Assembly (NCBI GenBank): GCA_963930655.1
Contig: OZ005610.1
Location: forward strand, 13,831,001-13,895,000
DNA length: 64,000 nucleotides
From: Myrica gale
Lineage: Eukaryota > Streptophyta > Magnoliopsida > Fagales > Myricaceae
Direction of reading: 5' to 3'
Notes under the pieces: generated by a model
Seen by the model: only the letters and a program-made list of their open reading frames with translations
Told to the model about the DNA's origin: nothing
Databases searched by the model: none
Made by a program: the position numbers and the translations under genes
Shown: piece after piece, positions 46,802 through 59,914 of the stretch
How the letters are laid out: every line of letters begins with the position of its first letter
How positions within the stretch are numbered: the first letter of the stretch is position 1

Positions 46802-47379
46802 GTTGAATTTTCTCTTTTTTACTTGCTTGCTGCTTGCTGAATCTTATTGCTTTCATGCTTTATCATTACATTTTACCAGGTGATAAAGTTTCTGATGGAA
46901 CGGAATACTGGTAACACTCTTCATAGTCAAGTTACAATTGGGACACTTATTTTTCAGGTAGATTTAATTAGACATCAAATATATCAAGCTTCAAATAAAC
47001 TCGAGTTGGAATTCTTGGCTTTATATCCATTTATCCCTTCCCCATGGATTATTTCAGGACTGTGCCGTTGGTTTACTTTTTGCCTTGCTCCCAATTTTGT
47101 GGGGTAACAGCGGCCTTTTGCAGGGAATGATTTCTATGGGGAAGCTGTAAGTCTGTTTGTGAGCAGTTTTCCTTTCGCGGTTATTTTTTTCCCCATGTCA
47201 TTCACTGGAGATCTGTGATTTTGAAATGTACCATCTTTTGCTCAAGCTTTTCAAATCATTTTTCTCGTGACCTCCGTTTTCTTGTTGTTCACTTATCTAC
47301 ATAGTCCTTTTAGTTTCCCAAAGAGATCATAAATGATAAGGCATACTTGTGTCCATTTCCTACCAGATTCAAAGTCACA

Positions 47380-47540
47380 TGCATTTGGATTGGATTGTAT
47401 TAGTTTGAAATTTAGATTGTATTACTTTTGGTTGGATTATTGATTTTGGATTGGATTGTATTAGTTTGGATTAGATTGGATTGTATTAGTTTAGATTATA
47501 TTATTTGATTTTGGATTGGATTGAATTAGTATAAAGTTTA
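47380..47540. repeat. Degenerate TTGGATTGGATTGTATTAG minisatellite
   Basis: At least five imperfect copies of a T/G/A-rich unit (GGATTGGATTGTATTAGTTT and variants) in direct orientation. Confidence 0.7.
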
Positions 47541-47715
47541 TATTTTCTATGTGCGTAATATGTTAAAAATTTGGCTAAATATGAATGTAAGATTACCGTA
47601 AACCGCCACCGCTAAAACCGTCACCGTTAAGGACCGGTTTTTGCCCTTAACAGTGTAGGTGTATGTGGCATTTTTTAAAAAACCGACATATCCGGTGTAG
47701 GTGCCGATTTTGGCT

Positions 47716-47868
47716 AAAACCGACACCTACACCGGGGTTGAACAACCCTACCCCCTACACTCCACGAATCCTAACCCCCCCCCCCCAAACACAAAACCGA
47801 CACCTACACCGGGGTTGAACAACCCTACCCCCACACTCCACGAATCCTAACCCCCCTCCCCCACCACA
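47716..47868. repeat. 77-bp tandem duplication with poly-C
   Basis: Units starting at 47716 and 47793 share AAAACCGACACCTACACCGG, TTGAACAACCCTACCCC and CACTCCACGAATCCTAACCCCC. The first ends in a run of 12 C (47775-47786). Confidence 0.82.
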
Positions 47869-48712
47869 CACACTCCACTCTCGCTTCAATTTACCTAGAC
47901 CAAAAAAAAACGTTGCCAATAAGATTTAGGTTTAAAATTTTTATCAGGATATGATATGCATACACTGGCAAATAATTTAGATTGAAGCTTCTGAGTCAAT
48001 TTTCTGGCTACAAATCCCTCTTCTTGCTATAGAAATTTGAATCTCTAAAAAATCTTTGAATCATTTAGGACCCTTGTCTTGGTGGGAATTACAAATCTTT
48101 AGGTTTTGCCATGTACGAACAGCCATAGTAAGCAGTACAACCGTGACTTCCGGATGTCCCACCGAGATTCGTATATAACTTTACTTATTTATTTTGCCTC
48201 GAGTAGGCCGCGTCTCTAATAATCTACATTTAAGGCCCAGCACGTTGGGACAAGATTTACTCGCTATGAAATAGATAAGGAAAACAACAAAAAGAATACG
48301 CCACTCCTACTACAACGGGTGACCCCGATCAGTTAAACGCATATTTGTTAAACGTTTGAACCGAGAACCAAAAATAAGTGAAAATACTGAAGATCTCCAA
48401 ATCTTAGTCGAAGGACAATCAAATAGCAAAAGGAAACCGTTAAATTAACAAAGTATCAAAATATTAAGGCTCCTTTCATCTAGAATATAAACTAACAAGT
48501 TCCAAAACCAACAAATAACACACATCCTCGTCAAAACTACTCTAGGACGGTAGCTATGGACAGTTGAACCATCTAAAGCCATCCACCTTTCAGTTCTCAT
48601 AAAAATTTCACTTCTTAGATTTCTTAGATACCCTGCAAGGGAAGAAATGGACGCATGTGGTCAAAATGATGCATCTGGTAAATTCAAACATGCGAGAAAG
48701 AAAGACCAATAC

Positions 48713-50669
<1,957 letters not shown>

Positions 50670-50725
50670 CTCTCTCTGTGGTAGCTGCTATGGCAGAGAG
50701 GACGAGCCTTGCTGAAGGCGGAGGA

Positions 50726-50800
50726 CTATATATGGCAACAGAAATGCGATTTTTTCCCTAGGGTTGGGAGAGGGTTCGTAAGTTTGGGCCACTGTGGGCT
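50726..50800 (-). promoter_or_regulatory. RPL19 core promoter with TATA, telo-box and site II motifs
   Basis: Reading upstream from the start codon on the minus strand: TATATATAG (50726-50735, about 57-65 bp before ATG), a telo-box core AACCCTA (50759-50765), and two site II type motifs seen on the plus strand as TGGGCC (50785-50790) and TGGGCT (50795-50800). This combination is characteristic of plant ribosomal-protein genes and links expression to cell growth. The 5' UTR is pyrimidine-rich. Confidence 0.75.
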
Positions 50801-52859
50801 TGATGTATCTATCCTTTGAAAGTGCTTACGGGTTTTCTTTGATTTCTAAGCGTCCGTTTTGGTAAAATTTCACAAAATTTTATAATAAAATATTATAATA
50901 TAATTTTTCTTTTTTATTAAATTATAATTTTTTATTATCAAAAAAATATAAAAAATTATTTCTCTATTCACTTTTTCACTAAATTCAATACTTAAAATTT
51001 TAAAAACATAAAAATTTTACAACATAAAATTTGGGCTTGAAGTTTGGGTTTATACTTTGACCCCAAGACAAAAAAAAATGGGGACTTGGGTTCTGTGATT
51101 TTAGATCCGTGTTCTATACAATTTGTTTGTGATTTTAACACAAATTTTTTTAATGACTATTTTTTTTAGTGTTTGTAGTAGGGCTATAGAAGAAAGATAT
51201 GTTAGGAAATAAATTTGTTTGAAATTGGTTCTCTTGAAAATTTTGAAAGTTAAAAAATATGTTTGTAATGAATTTTTTTGTGAGACGAGGTTTTATAGAT
51301 TTTTTTTTGTGTTGTCACATAAATTGAAGCTAATGATTGGATAGAAAATTTTATTAAAGATTAATTTTTTTTTGCTTGAAAAAAATAATATTTGAATTAG
51401 AAAACATTTTTAAAATATATTAAAAACTTTTTCAAGACCATTAAATAAATAAATAATCATATTTTTTATTAGAAAAAAAAACGTTTTCAAGAACATTAAT
51501 GATTAAACTAGCTTTTTTCTTGCTTTTTGCAAACAGTCTTCGAATGTATATGGCTTTTGGGGAATTGCAGGTACATTTAGTCCAAGATGTTATCAATCTC
51601 AGGGTGTGTTTGGGTGAAAAAATTTTATGCTGGTTAAAATTTTGAGTATAAAAGTTAATAAAAAAGTGAAGAGAGAGAATGAAAAAATGAAAAAATTTAT
51701 AAAAGGTGGTGAAAAGTTAAAAAATTTATGAAAATTGGTGAAAAAATGAGGAGAAATTTTTTTTGTAATAATGATAAAATTTTAGAGAGTCAAAATTTTG
51801 ATTGCTGAATTCAACCTTAGTCGACAGGCGTTTTGTATGAACACTAGTAACTGTCAAGCATGGAACTTGTTTGCTCCCAAATCTCAGCATCTGTTTTGGT
51901 GTCCACGTCTCCGTCGTTTGTAAAGTTTAATCTTTAATGTTGCTATCCGCCCAGACTTGTCGTCTGCGGTGGTTATGTGCTTTGACGGTTTGTGTTCTCT
52001 TTTACATGTTTGGGAGTTGTGTTACCTTTCTCTTTCGCCTACTGCTAGTAAAGCATATGCAACATTCCACATGGAAGAGTGGCGACAAATAATACAAAAT
52101 AATTACCTTAATTGGAAGGTTACGGGTTCCAGACTCGATGGAATATGGCTGCGTTTTACAACCTAACAATTTCTAACATTTTATCTCCCTCCTAATAAAA
52201 TATTTTTATATAATTTCTCTCTTTTTCATAAAAAAATATAAAAAAATTATAAAAACTATAAAAAATTACTCTCTTCACCTATTACAACACAAACACAATC
52301 ATAGAATGTTAAAAGCAGGAGACTCATGGGTATGGTCATTGGTTAATCTCTGATCTACTCTCCTTTATCCTTTTATTTACAAATAAAAGTTAATTTAAAT
52401 GATTGGAGTGTAGCAAAAGATGGCTCCGACACACTTTTTATGATTTGAACATCTTTTCATATAATTAAGGGGGCCTCTTTTTGGTTAAACTGGACATGAT
52501 TACCACCAACCAAGCCATGCTCGTATATCGTGCAGACGTGCACATCACGTTATTCCCGTAGAAAATAGCTCAAAAAATAAAAAATAAAAAATAAAAAAAT
52601 TTACTGCTGGTGGGCGGGTAAATACATGTATTTTCCATCAAACAAAACCCCAGAATTAAGGTGAATAGCTTCAAAAATACACTACTCTCTGTTTGGATAA
52701 TACATTAAGGATTTATTGAGGTTGCCTTCTTATAAAATGAAAACAAACATCTCTAAGAAATGCACGAGTCTTCGATAAACTTCCAGAGAGAGAGAAAAAT
52801 GATATCTGCATCCATTTGCAAATTGCAACTAAAAACTTCTTTGATACACAGATTGGAAA
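50801..52859. other. AT-rich intergenic region with MITE-like blocks
   Basis: No gene recognised. Blocks rich in AAAATTTTATAA-like sequence (50860-51030, 51600-51810, 52150-52300) begin near phrases such as GTGTTTGGGTG or CCGTTTTGG that often mark MITE or short-repeat ends in plants, but boundaries and TSDs could not be fixed. The 3' end of the ethylene-receptor relic reaches into 52829. Confidence 0.4.
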
Positions 52860-52864
52860 GATTC

Positions 52865-53175
52865 TGTTAAAGTCTCATATTGATTATAGATCATTTAATC
52901 TTGTGCTACATATACCTGTTGGGTTACCTCTTCCCATTGTCAATTGATTTTGGGATGAAACTTTACATGGTCTCAAAGCCACCTATTTCTGAGCTTGGCC
53001 CACTTGTTTGTGTTCCCCATTTGTTGTCCACATGCATGAACCATGTTCATTCGGCTTGCACGTGAGGGGGAATGTTAGAATCTCATATTGATTAGGGATC
53101 ATCTAATCTTGTGTTTCATATACCTGTTGAATCACCTCTTCCCATTGCCAATTGATTTTGGGATGAAACTTGACA
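52865..53175 (+). mobile_element. TRIM (terminal-repeat retrotransposon in miniature)
   Basis: 311 bp. Two 103-bp LTRs (52865-52967 and 53073-53175) start TGTTA and end GACA/TACA. The 105-bp interior begins with a primer-site-like TGGTCTCAAAGCC (52968-52980, iMet type with two changes) and ends with polypurine tract TGAGGGGGAA (53063-53072). Flanks GATTC (52860-52864) and GATCC (53176-53180) form a TSD with one mismatch. It has no coding capacity, so it must have moved with borrowed proteins. It lies in the last exon of the ERS1-like gene. Confidence 0.88.
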
Positions 53176-54139
53176 GATCCTCCATATTCAATATCCTTAA
53201 ACACAGCTCTATTTCCAGTGAGATCTCCACTGCCCTTGTGAGCACAACCTTTGGGTGCAACATTGTGCATGGTTGAAGCATTTGGGTTGTCGTAAATCCC
53301 AAGTTTTACCATGAATGAGGCGGTGCACCCTTTATCAAGGCCCTTGCTTTCAATCCAAATGTGACCTCCCATTAGATTTACAAAGCTGATTCAATTGATT
53401 GAGACGAGAAGTCATTGGGTCAAGACTCGGGAAGGTTAGTTAAACGAATAAAGTACGAGCTATGAACAACACCACCATATAAGTGCACCCTATTGATAGT
53501 TCACACCATAAAGCAATTGCTAGTCAGTCAAAGGATCAATACCCAGCAAGGGCCGAAAAAAAAGACCAGTGCCAAACATATATGATGGATCCTATCTCTA
53601 GAACACTTGTATGAATTGTTTAATCGATGGAAAAACCAAAGGTCAAAATTTATGACTACAGTTTACAAATGGCGAGTCCAAGTCCTCCAACACTATTCAT
53701 TGGACAGGATCCACTTTGCAAGTGAGCAAATTTGGTAAAAAGATGTAGAATTTCCTGTCACGCCCCAAACGCTAGCCCGAAGGAGGTTAATGACAGCCGC
53801 AAACATCCACTCAATGAATGTTCCAGCATTTTCTCTTATATATACACATACAACTGAGAGAGATGACCAAAGAGATTTACCATAAACTTCAACTTACACA
53901 AGACGAATTCCTTTTAATAGGGTAAGCGTTACATCGCATGGCTGTCTCAATAAGATATCAAGCACTCTTAGTGCTTCATATGAACTCTCCAACCCCTGCT
54001 TCGGTTTACAACGACTAGGATGCTTGACATATAAACTTACTACGTCAAGTAATCCTCAGCACTCCTGTCGTCTGGAACATCTGGAATGATACGGTTTAAA
54101 AAAAATTTCGTGAGTCGAAAAACTCAGTAAGGAGTTATA

Positions 54140-54365
54140 GTTAAAACATGTACTTGAAATCACGGTTTGGAAACATGAACTTGAAATCGTGAGTTTGAAA
54201 CCATGAACTTGTACTTGAACTCATAATCATGAACTTGAAACCATAATCATGCACTTAAACTTGAAATCATAAGCATGCGCTTGAACTTGAAATCATAAGC
54301 ATGCGCTTGAACTTGAAATCATAAGCATGCACTTGAACTTGAAATCATAAGCATGTAAGCATAAT
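54140..54365. repeat. Tandem array of a roughly 26-28 bp unit
   Basis: Repeated ACTTGAAATCATAAGCATG-type units, at least four nearly perfect copies at 54255-54350 preceded by diverged ones. It lies inside the 2.8-kb LTR. Confidence 0.8.
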
Positions 54366-55374
54366 GTAATTCATGTATGATCATGAATTTTGATGCACGT
54401 GTATGCCTCATGATTGCATATACACATGCACTTGCTCTTGAAAACAACACTTGTACTTGTAAAGCTCTTGCTTTTGGAAAATCATTCCAATTCTTATCTT
54501 GTGTCTACTTGCTCTCCATTTACCCCTGACATCAGGGTTGTGCGTTCCCGTTGGAACTATCCCCTATTTCCCTTAGGGACCTTACATTTGGTCGAGCTAG
54601 CACACCTTCTCGCATTCGTCCTTCAGTGGCTAGACGCGACCCTTGGAGGTTCACACCTTCTTGCAAGCATCATTCAGTGTGATTGCACATACCTCATGGG
54701 CTACCCATCCTTTTTGCAAGCATCCTTCGGTATGGGTGCCCTAAGTGACATCCACCCTTCACGTAAACGTCCTTCAGTATGGATGCACCTTCTTAACTTG
54801 ATACGGTACCGACCGACTTTAGCTCATTAACTTAACTTATCATAAAGTAGCATAAAATGGTATTTTCATTTGCATAAAATTTCTCTTTCTTTCTCATGAG
54901 AAAAATGAATGCAAATGCTCATGGGGTGCTCATGTCATGCTTGATGATGAAAAATCTTAAATTCTTCTCATACTTTCATTCGCACAAAACTTTCTTTTTC
55001 ATGCAAATGCTTATGTCATGTCGTAATAAATAATGAGAATTCATGTTGTGCATCATTCCAGTTTTTCAAAAGCGTAAGTTTCCACTTACAATTTTCACTT
55101 ACAGACGTAAATTCCACTTACTTCCACTGACCTTCGTTTGCTAGAGTGTCGAACGTCACTTTACCTACAATTGGATCATACTAAATGTCATTCAAAGATT
55201 TACTAAACGAATAGAGTAACCAATAAATTACTCACTCTTCAACATACAAATCGTACTTATTCTTGACTTCTAGTTGGTCATCTTACAACACAAGGTATTT
55301 TCTTAAGTAAAAACCTAGTAAGTTTCCTAATAGTCAAAAGGAAGCTATAAAAATTCTTGAAATTTTCTTGAAAT

Positions 55375-55570
55375 TCAAAGGAAGCCGCTCGAGCGCTGGT
55401 CGGGCGAAAAGTCTCTATAAGAGACTTTCGCTCGAGCGCCAGTAGGGCGAACCTCTGGCGAAACTCTCTGAATAAAATTGTCCAGTTTCGCTCGAGCGCC
55501 AGTCGGGCGTACCTCGGGCGAAACGTCTCTGTAAGAAAATCTTGAACTATAAGCTCGAGTGGTTGTCGAG
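55375..55570. repeat. Tandem array with CGCTCGAGCG cores
   Basis: Three to four units of 60-70 bp, each with CGCTCGAGCGC-like palindromes followed by a GTCGGGCG or GTAGGGCG block and GTCTCT. The long open frames here are a by-product of the repeat. Confidence 0.75.
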
Positions 55571-58285
55571 CGTTCCACGGGTGACAGTCAATTTCAGAGC
55601 ACAACTTATGCTATACACCTCCAAAATCCACGAAATTTGTCTCCAATACTCTCCTTTCACACCCTCATTCTCAAGACTTCAATTTTCTCACATTACAACT
55701 CAATCTCTCAGCTAAAACATGAGTCCATCTCATTAATTCAAGTTATTGCATTTCTCCCTCCTCTCTTGGTCTTTTATCAAACACCTAGAGTTCATCCTTG
55801 ATTTCTCTTGAACCCTCATTTCGGATCTAGCCATTTTTCCCCATGTTTCATGTAAAATCTATACTTCCTTTAAACACTTGCAAGATCTACACTATCTTCA
55901 AAGAAAGCATGTATAGATCTACATTTTCTTCAAAGAACACATGAACACAACATATATACACAAGGAGAAAACCAGCAAACTTCACAACCAACAACCATCA
56001 AAAGAAAAGAGAAATGGGTGAAGATGAGTATGGCTTGACCGGCCAAAACCATTCACCTCTTTCTCTCTCTTTCTTTCTCCTTCTTCTTCTTCTTTCTTCT
56101 TCTTCTTCTTCTTCTTTCTTCCTCTTCTGTTGTTCAGGTGAGCTAGGGCAAATGGCTTATGCGGTTAGGGAAGGGGGTGTTGTCTTATGCGTAGGGCTTG
56201 GGGAAGGGAAAAGGCAAAACTGCCCTTCCCCCTTCTTTCCCTCCTTCTCCTCCATTTCTCCTTTCTTTTCCTTTTCTGCCCCTCACGAAAATTTATTTTT
56301 CTTTTCTGCCACCCACTCACCAAACTAACTCTAATATGTCTCCTCATTTTAATCCAAGGGCTCACATATTTCCAAGATTAAAGCCCCTAATTAAATTCTT
56401 CCAAATATTGCAAACAATATAACATTTAAATCATAGCTTAAGACGCATAAAAAAATGCTAGGGGGAAAAAATTCCACCTAGACATGATTTGAGATTAATC
56501 CCCCTATACATGCCTTTCTCAATAATTAAATAAATACACACTTAGGGAGTCATAATTCTTTTACAAAAATAGAAAAAGTTGGGGTCTCACATTTCCAGTG
56601 GGGGAATACCACAGCCAGAGTCCTTAACCTGCATAAACAGGGATTTTATATATGAGATAGTATGCAGCAACTACAACACCAACAAAAGTATAGTGATGCA
56701 TTAGCTTATAGCTGGGATCACGCAATAGATCCTAAGATTGATATCTCACACTACATAATCATGATTTTAAAGCTCTAGATATGATGAGATTACACATTTA
56801 AGATAAAAGGATTGCCCTACAATCACCAAAATTTTTCTCATGAACTTATCAAGAATCGTCTTTGATACAATTTTCACTAGTAGGAAAGTAAGCCGGATGA
56901 GAGTATAATGCACTATTTACCAACCTGTACTAGTAGGTAGAAGTGGCCATCACTTGAGACAGGATAAAACTCATGGGGTCGCCAACACCTTAAAAACTCT
57001 GGTTTTGCAATAGATGCTATGATTGAAATATATCCCTCTTTTGTGAACTTTAAAGCATTACTGGCAACATGCAAAATGGTTTGCATAAGTCGTTTCTTAT
57101 CACCAACAGCACAAACAGGTAGATCAGGGGCCAGAAGCAAAGCCATGGATAACTTCTTAACATATGCAATGGGTTTCATCAAATTTGTGACCTGCAAGTT
57201 TAATACAGATCATGTTACCAATATGCTTATATGTAAATGTTGCAGAAGTTAAGATCATTATCAATCCGTTAATGGAAAACCACCTCTCTGAAAACACCAT
57301 GAAGGTTGAACATTCCAATTTCAAACTCTAGACTTCTATCTTCAAGTCGAGAAAGATCCAGAACGTCATTAAAATGTGTTTCCAAAAAAGTGCTACTCTT
57401 TAGTACTGTCTCTATCATAACCCTTCTTTCGAAATTTAGCTCGGTCTCTAAAAGAAGTGAGGATGATGCAATTATTGCATGCACTGGTGTCCTCATTTCA
57501 TGGTTCAGGACAGTAAGGAAATCATTGCGAGCATGGATAGCCATCTCTGCCTCACGTCGAGCTAAATCTAAAGCAACATTTTGCTCCATGAGTTGATCAC
57601 GTGCCTGCAGAGACTCTTCAAGGATAGCCGCATGTGAAAGAGCAACAACAACCTGTATAACTCATAAAGGTCAAATCCAGTATGAATATGAACAGGTATG
57701 AAATAAGAAGATAAAAATGATACGCATGACATGTGACACAACCAATTACAAAAAACAACTAAATAAACGAATAACCTGGTCTGCAACAACATCATAAAGT
57801 TCCAATTCATGGTGTCGCCATTTTCTAGCACTGTCAGTAGGTAGAATCAAAACCATAATTGCGTAGCTTTTAGAGGAGATATCAGGCCAATCATTAAGCT
57901 GAAAATATGAAAGATGTAAAAGAGGTACTCGCACGGCAACAACCTCAGGTGAAACATATCTTCCCTCAAGAGGTCTGATCCTAGCCAGTGGGCATGCGTA
58001 TGGTATATGTATTGCCTGAGCACCATTGAAAACTTAGTGTGACTATAGGTAGGTTTAGTGGCACAGTAGACCCAACTTGTTTTTGGTTGTTTAGTGTATG
58101 AGAAAGTTGCAGACTCACGCCATTTTGTGATGGCATCCACAATGCACACTCCTCCAGGCCTAATGTATGACCCAACTCAACAAGAGTGGTTTTCAATATA
58201 GTATGCATGTAATGTGCGTTTTTGATTTCATGAGTCAACAACCTAACATGTCTTCCAGTTTCTTCTTGTGTAAGAATAAGCTCCA

Positions 58286-59538
58286 TGTTAGATGTATGCC
58301 CTCAAAACCAATCATTTTGCATAATTATGATATAATTATTGTTATTATTTAATCACTTGTATATTATTTTGGGTACCTGTAATGACATAAGATGTCATAT
58401 TGTTGAGCAACATTGTTGGAAACTCAGGCCAATGATTAATGAATCAGAGGTGGGAAGTATGACTTTTCGGATCCTTGTTGACTTACTTTGTTCTAGACCG
58501 AGGTACAAATAGGTCTACACTTGTTGTGCCTCTATAAAATAAAATGATGGACTCCGTCATTGAGGTAGTAACCTTAAGTAGAAAAGTGGGTGCAATGTAA
58601 GAGTACATGCATTGACCGGATCAAATATGAATATCTTCTAGTAACGATCACTGATGTAGAGAATTGTATTCAGCACAATTAGCTTATGTTGTCCTTAGAC
58701 CTGAGAGAGTTATGCAGGTTTGCTTGTTGTGTGCTTGTGCTTTGACTGAGTCATTTGATGATGATCTTTCGCATATCAAATATTCTAGATAAGGTTGGGC
58801 TTTATGCATAGTAAGTGAATTTGTATAACTGATCTATATGGAATCCACAAGTCTCTTGATGAGACGGTATATTCATTATCTCTGTATATTGTTGGACTCA
58901 TATAAAAACGTCGCGCAGCGAGATTTTGTGAAAAGTGTTTTCACGATTTTTACTTATATTATATATTAAGTAAATATTTGCGAAAATGATTTTGGAAAGT
59001 TTTGGAAATCCAACTTGGTACAGACTGAGAATTAAGAATTATATGAGCTAAGGACTTAATCGATGACATTATTCCGGTCCTATTAGCTCATGTGGAATAT
59101 AGTATAGTGGAAGGATAAGTAAGCGTATAATTGTTAGAAAAAGAGATTTCACAAAAACGATCTCATTATTTTAGGGGTCAATTGTGATACGTTAATGAAC
59201 ATGATCACAATTTGTAGAAGCTCATACATTCGGATTACAGAATATAAGGGGGTATAATAAAAAAAAAATTTTCATGATTATCCTACGGTTGAGATTTGAA
59301 ATCCTTAAAGATCTCACGCAAGAGCACAGTTGTATTCTGGGCCAACCATTATAAATAGCTCGAAAACTAATTTGAAAGAACGAATTTCATTTTCAACAAG
59401 AATTTCTCTCTAAATTCTCTCTCAATCCTTGCTCTCTCTAAATTCTCTCAAACCTGTGTGTGTGGATCTGAAAGATGCAGAACATTTGAACTGCTTTGAT
59501 TCAACAATCATTTCCGTTGCGCTCTCCCGGTTCCAACA
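58286..59538 (+). repeat. Solo LTR (Copia-like) in exon 1 of the ERS1-like gene
   Basis: 1253 bp, TGTTAGATG ... GGTTCCAACA, with TSD CTCCA (58281-58285) and CCCCA (59539-59543), one mismatch. A TATA box TATAAATA (59350-59357) followed by a CT-rich leader shows + orientation, antisense to the receptor gene. The receptor sequence resumes in register on the far side ([10 protein letters not shown]). Confidence 0.85.
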
Positions 59539-59914
59539 CCCCATCTCCTTGTCAAACTCTTCAGCCTTGTTCTTTAGCAATAGTTCCCGGGTTTTGACAC
59601 TCTAAGGGATTAGGAATAATGTGAACAAGCATTAATGCGGTTGCACATGATACGATGGCACATGCGATCTTTGCAATTGTCATCACAATAGCAACAACTT
59701 TGGAGTGCATAGAGAATGTCCACAAGTTAATGAAGTGTGTAGCTCCGCAAAGTACAATAAAAGCACCGAACTGCATAAGCACCCATCGATATGGGAAGAA
59801 GGCAGACTTTTGAACAAAATATGCAACGACGATTAAGAAGTCTGAGATATACTGATATCTCACAAGAAGCTCATCATGGGACCATTGTGGGTCAATGCAA
59901 TCGCAGGACTCCAT

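Larger units (their letters stand above)
46880..48712. other. Intergenic region with minisatellite-like repeats
   Basis: No convincing gene. It contains TTGGATTGGATTGTATTAG-type imperfect repeats (47380-47540) and a 77-bp tandem duplication (47716-47868). From about 48500 it is probably the 3' flank and UTR of RPL19. Confidence 0.45.
53756..56591. repeat. 2.8-kb solo LTR in exon 4 of the ERS1-like gene
   Basis: 2836 bp between perfect TSDs TTTCC (53751-53755 and 56592-56596). Ends TGTCACGCCCCAAACGC and GTTGGGGTCTCACA form an imperfect inverted repeat. The end type and size suggest a large-LTR Gypsy chromovirus (Tekay/Del-like). No gag or pol is present. The interior has several short tandem arrays (listed separately) and a TTC-rich run near 56079-56125. 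Confidence 0.78.
52829..59914 (-). pseudogene. ERS1-like: ERS1-type ethylene receptor pseudogene
   Basis: Minus strand. Exon pieces: 59914-59539 and 58285-57776 (exon 1, split by a solo LTR), 57652-57284, 57191-56925, 56628-56592 and 53755-53660 (exon 4, split by a second solo LTR), then from 53385, split by a TRIM, to a stop at 52829-52831. Ethylene receptors are ER-membrane dimers; the N-terminus starts [11 protein letters not shown] with the dimerising Cys pair, and the copper-binding LCGATH is kept. GAF-like sequence follows, then the histidine kinase H box NHEMRTP (about 57510), N-box-like sequence, DSGCGIPP and GLGLAIC. A tail with [12 protein letters not shown] and no receiver domain fits ERS1, not ETR1. 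Lesions are a 9-residue deletion in the first membrane helix, frameshifts near 59590 and 58045, and three insertions. A working copy is expected elsewhere. Confidence 0.88.

Noticed and set aside
47716..47900. CCTAACCCCC strings resembling telomeric repeat
   Set aside because: Only two copies inside a 77-bp tandem unit with variable C runs; not a (CCCTAAA)n array.
53103..53178. Apparent C-terminal tail of the ethylene receptor ([11 protein letters not shown]...)
   Set aside because: This part is translation of the TRIM LTR; the likely original C-terminus resumes beyond the TRIM and ends at 52829-52831.
55278..55604. Overlapping open frames on the minus strand with repeated RPTGARAK-like units
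   Set aside because: The repeats follow the CGCTCGAGCG tandem array in an LTR; no protein family is recognisable.
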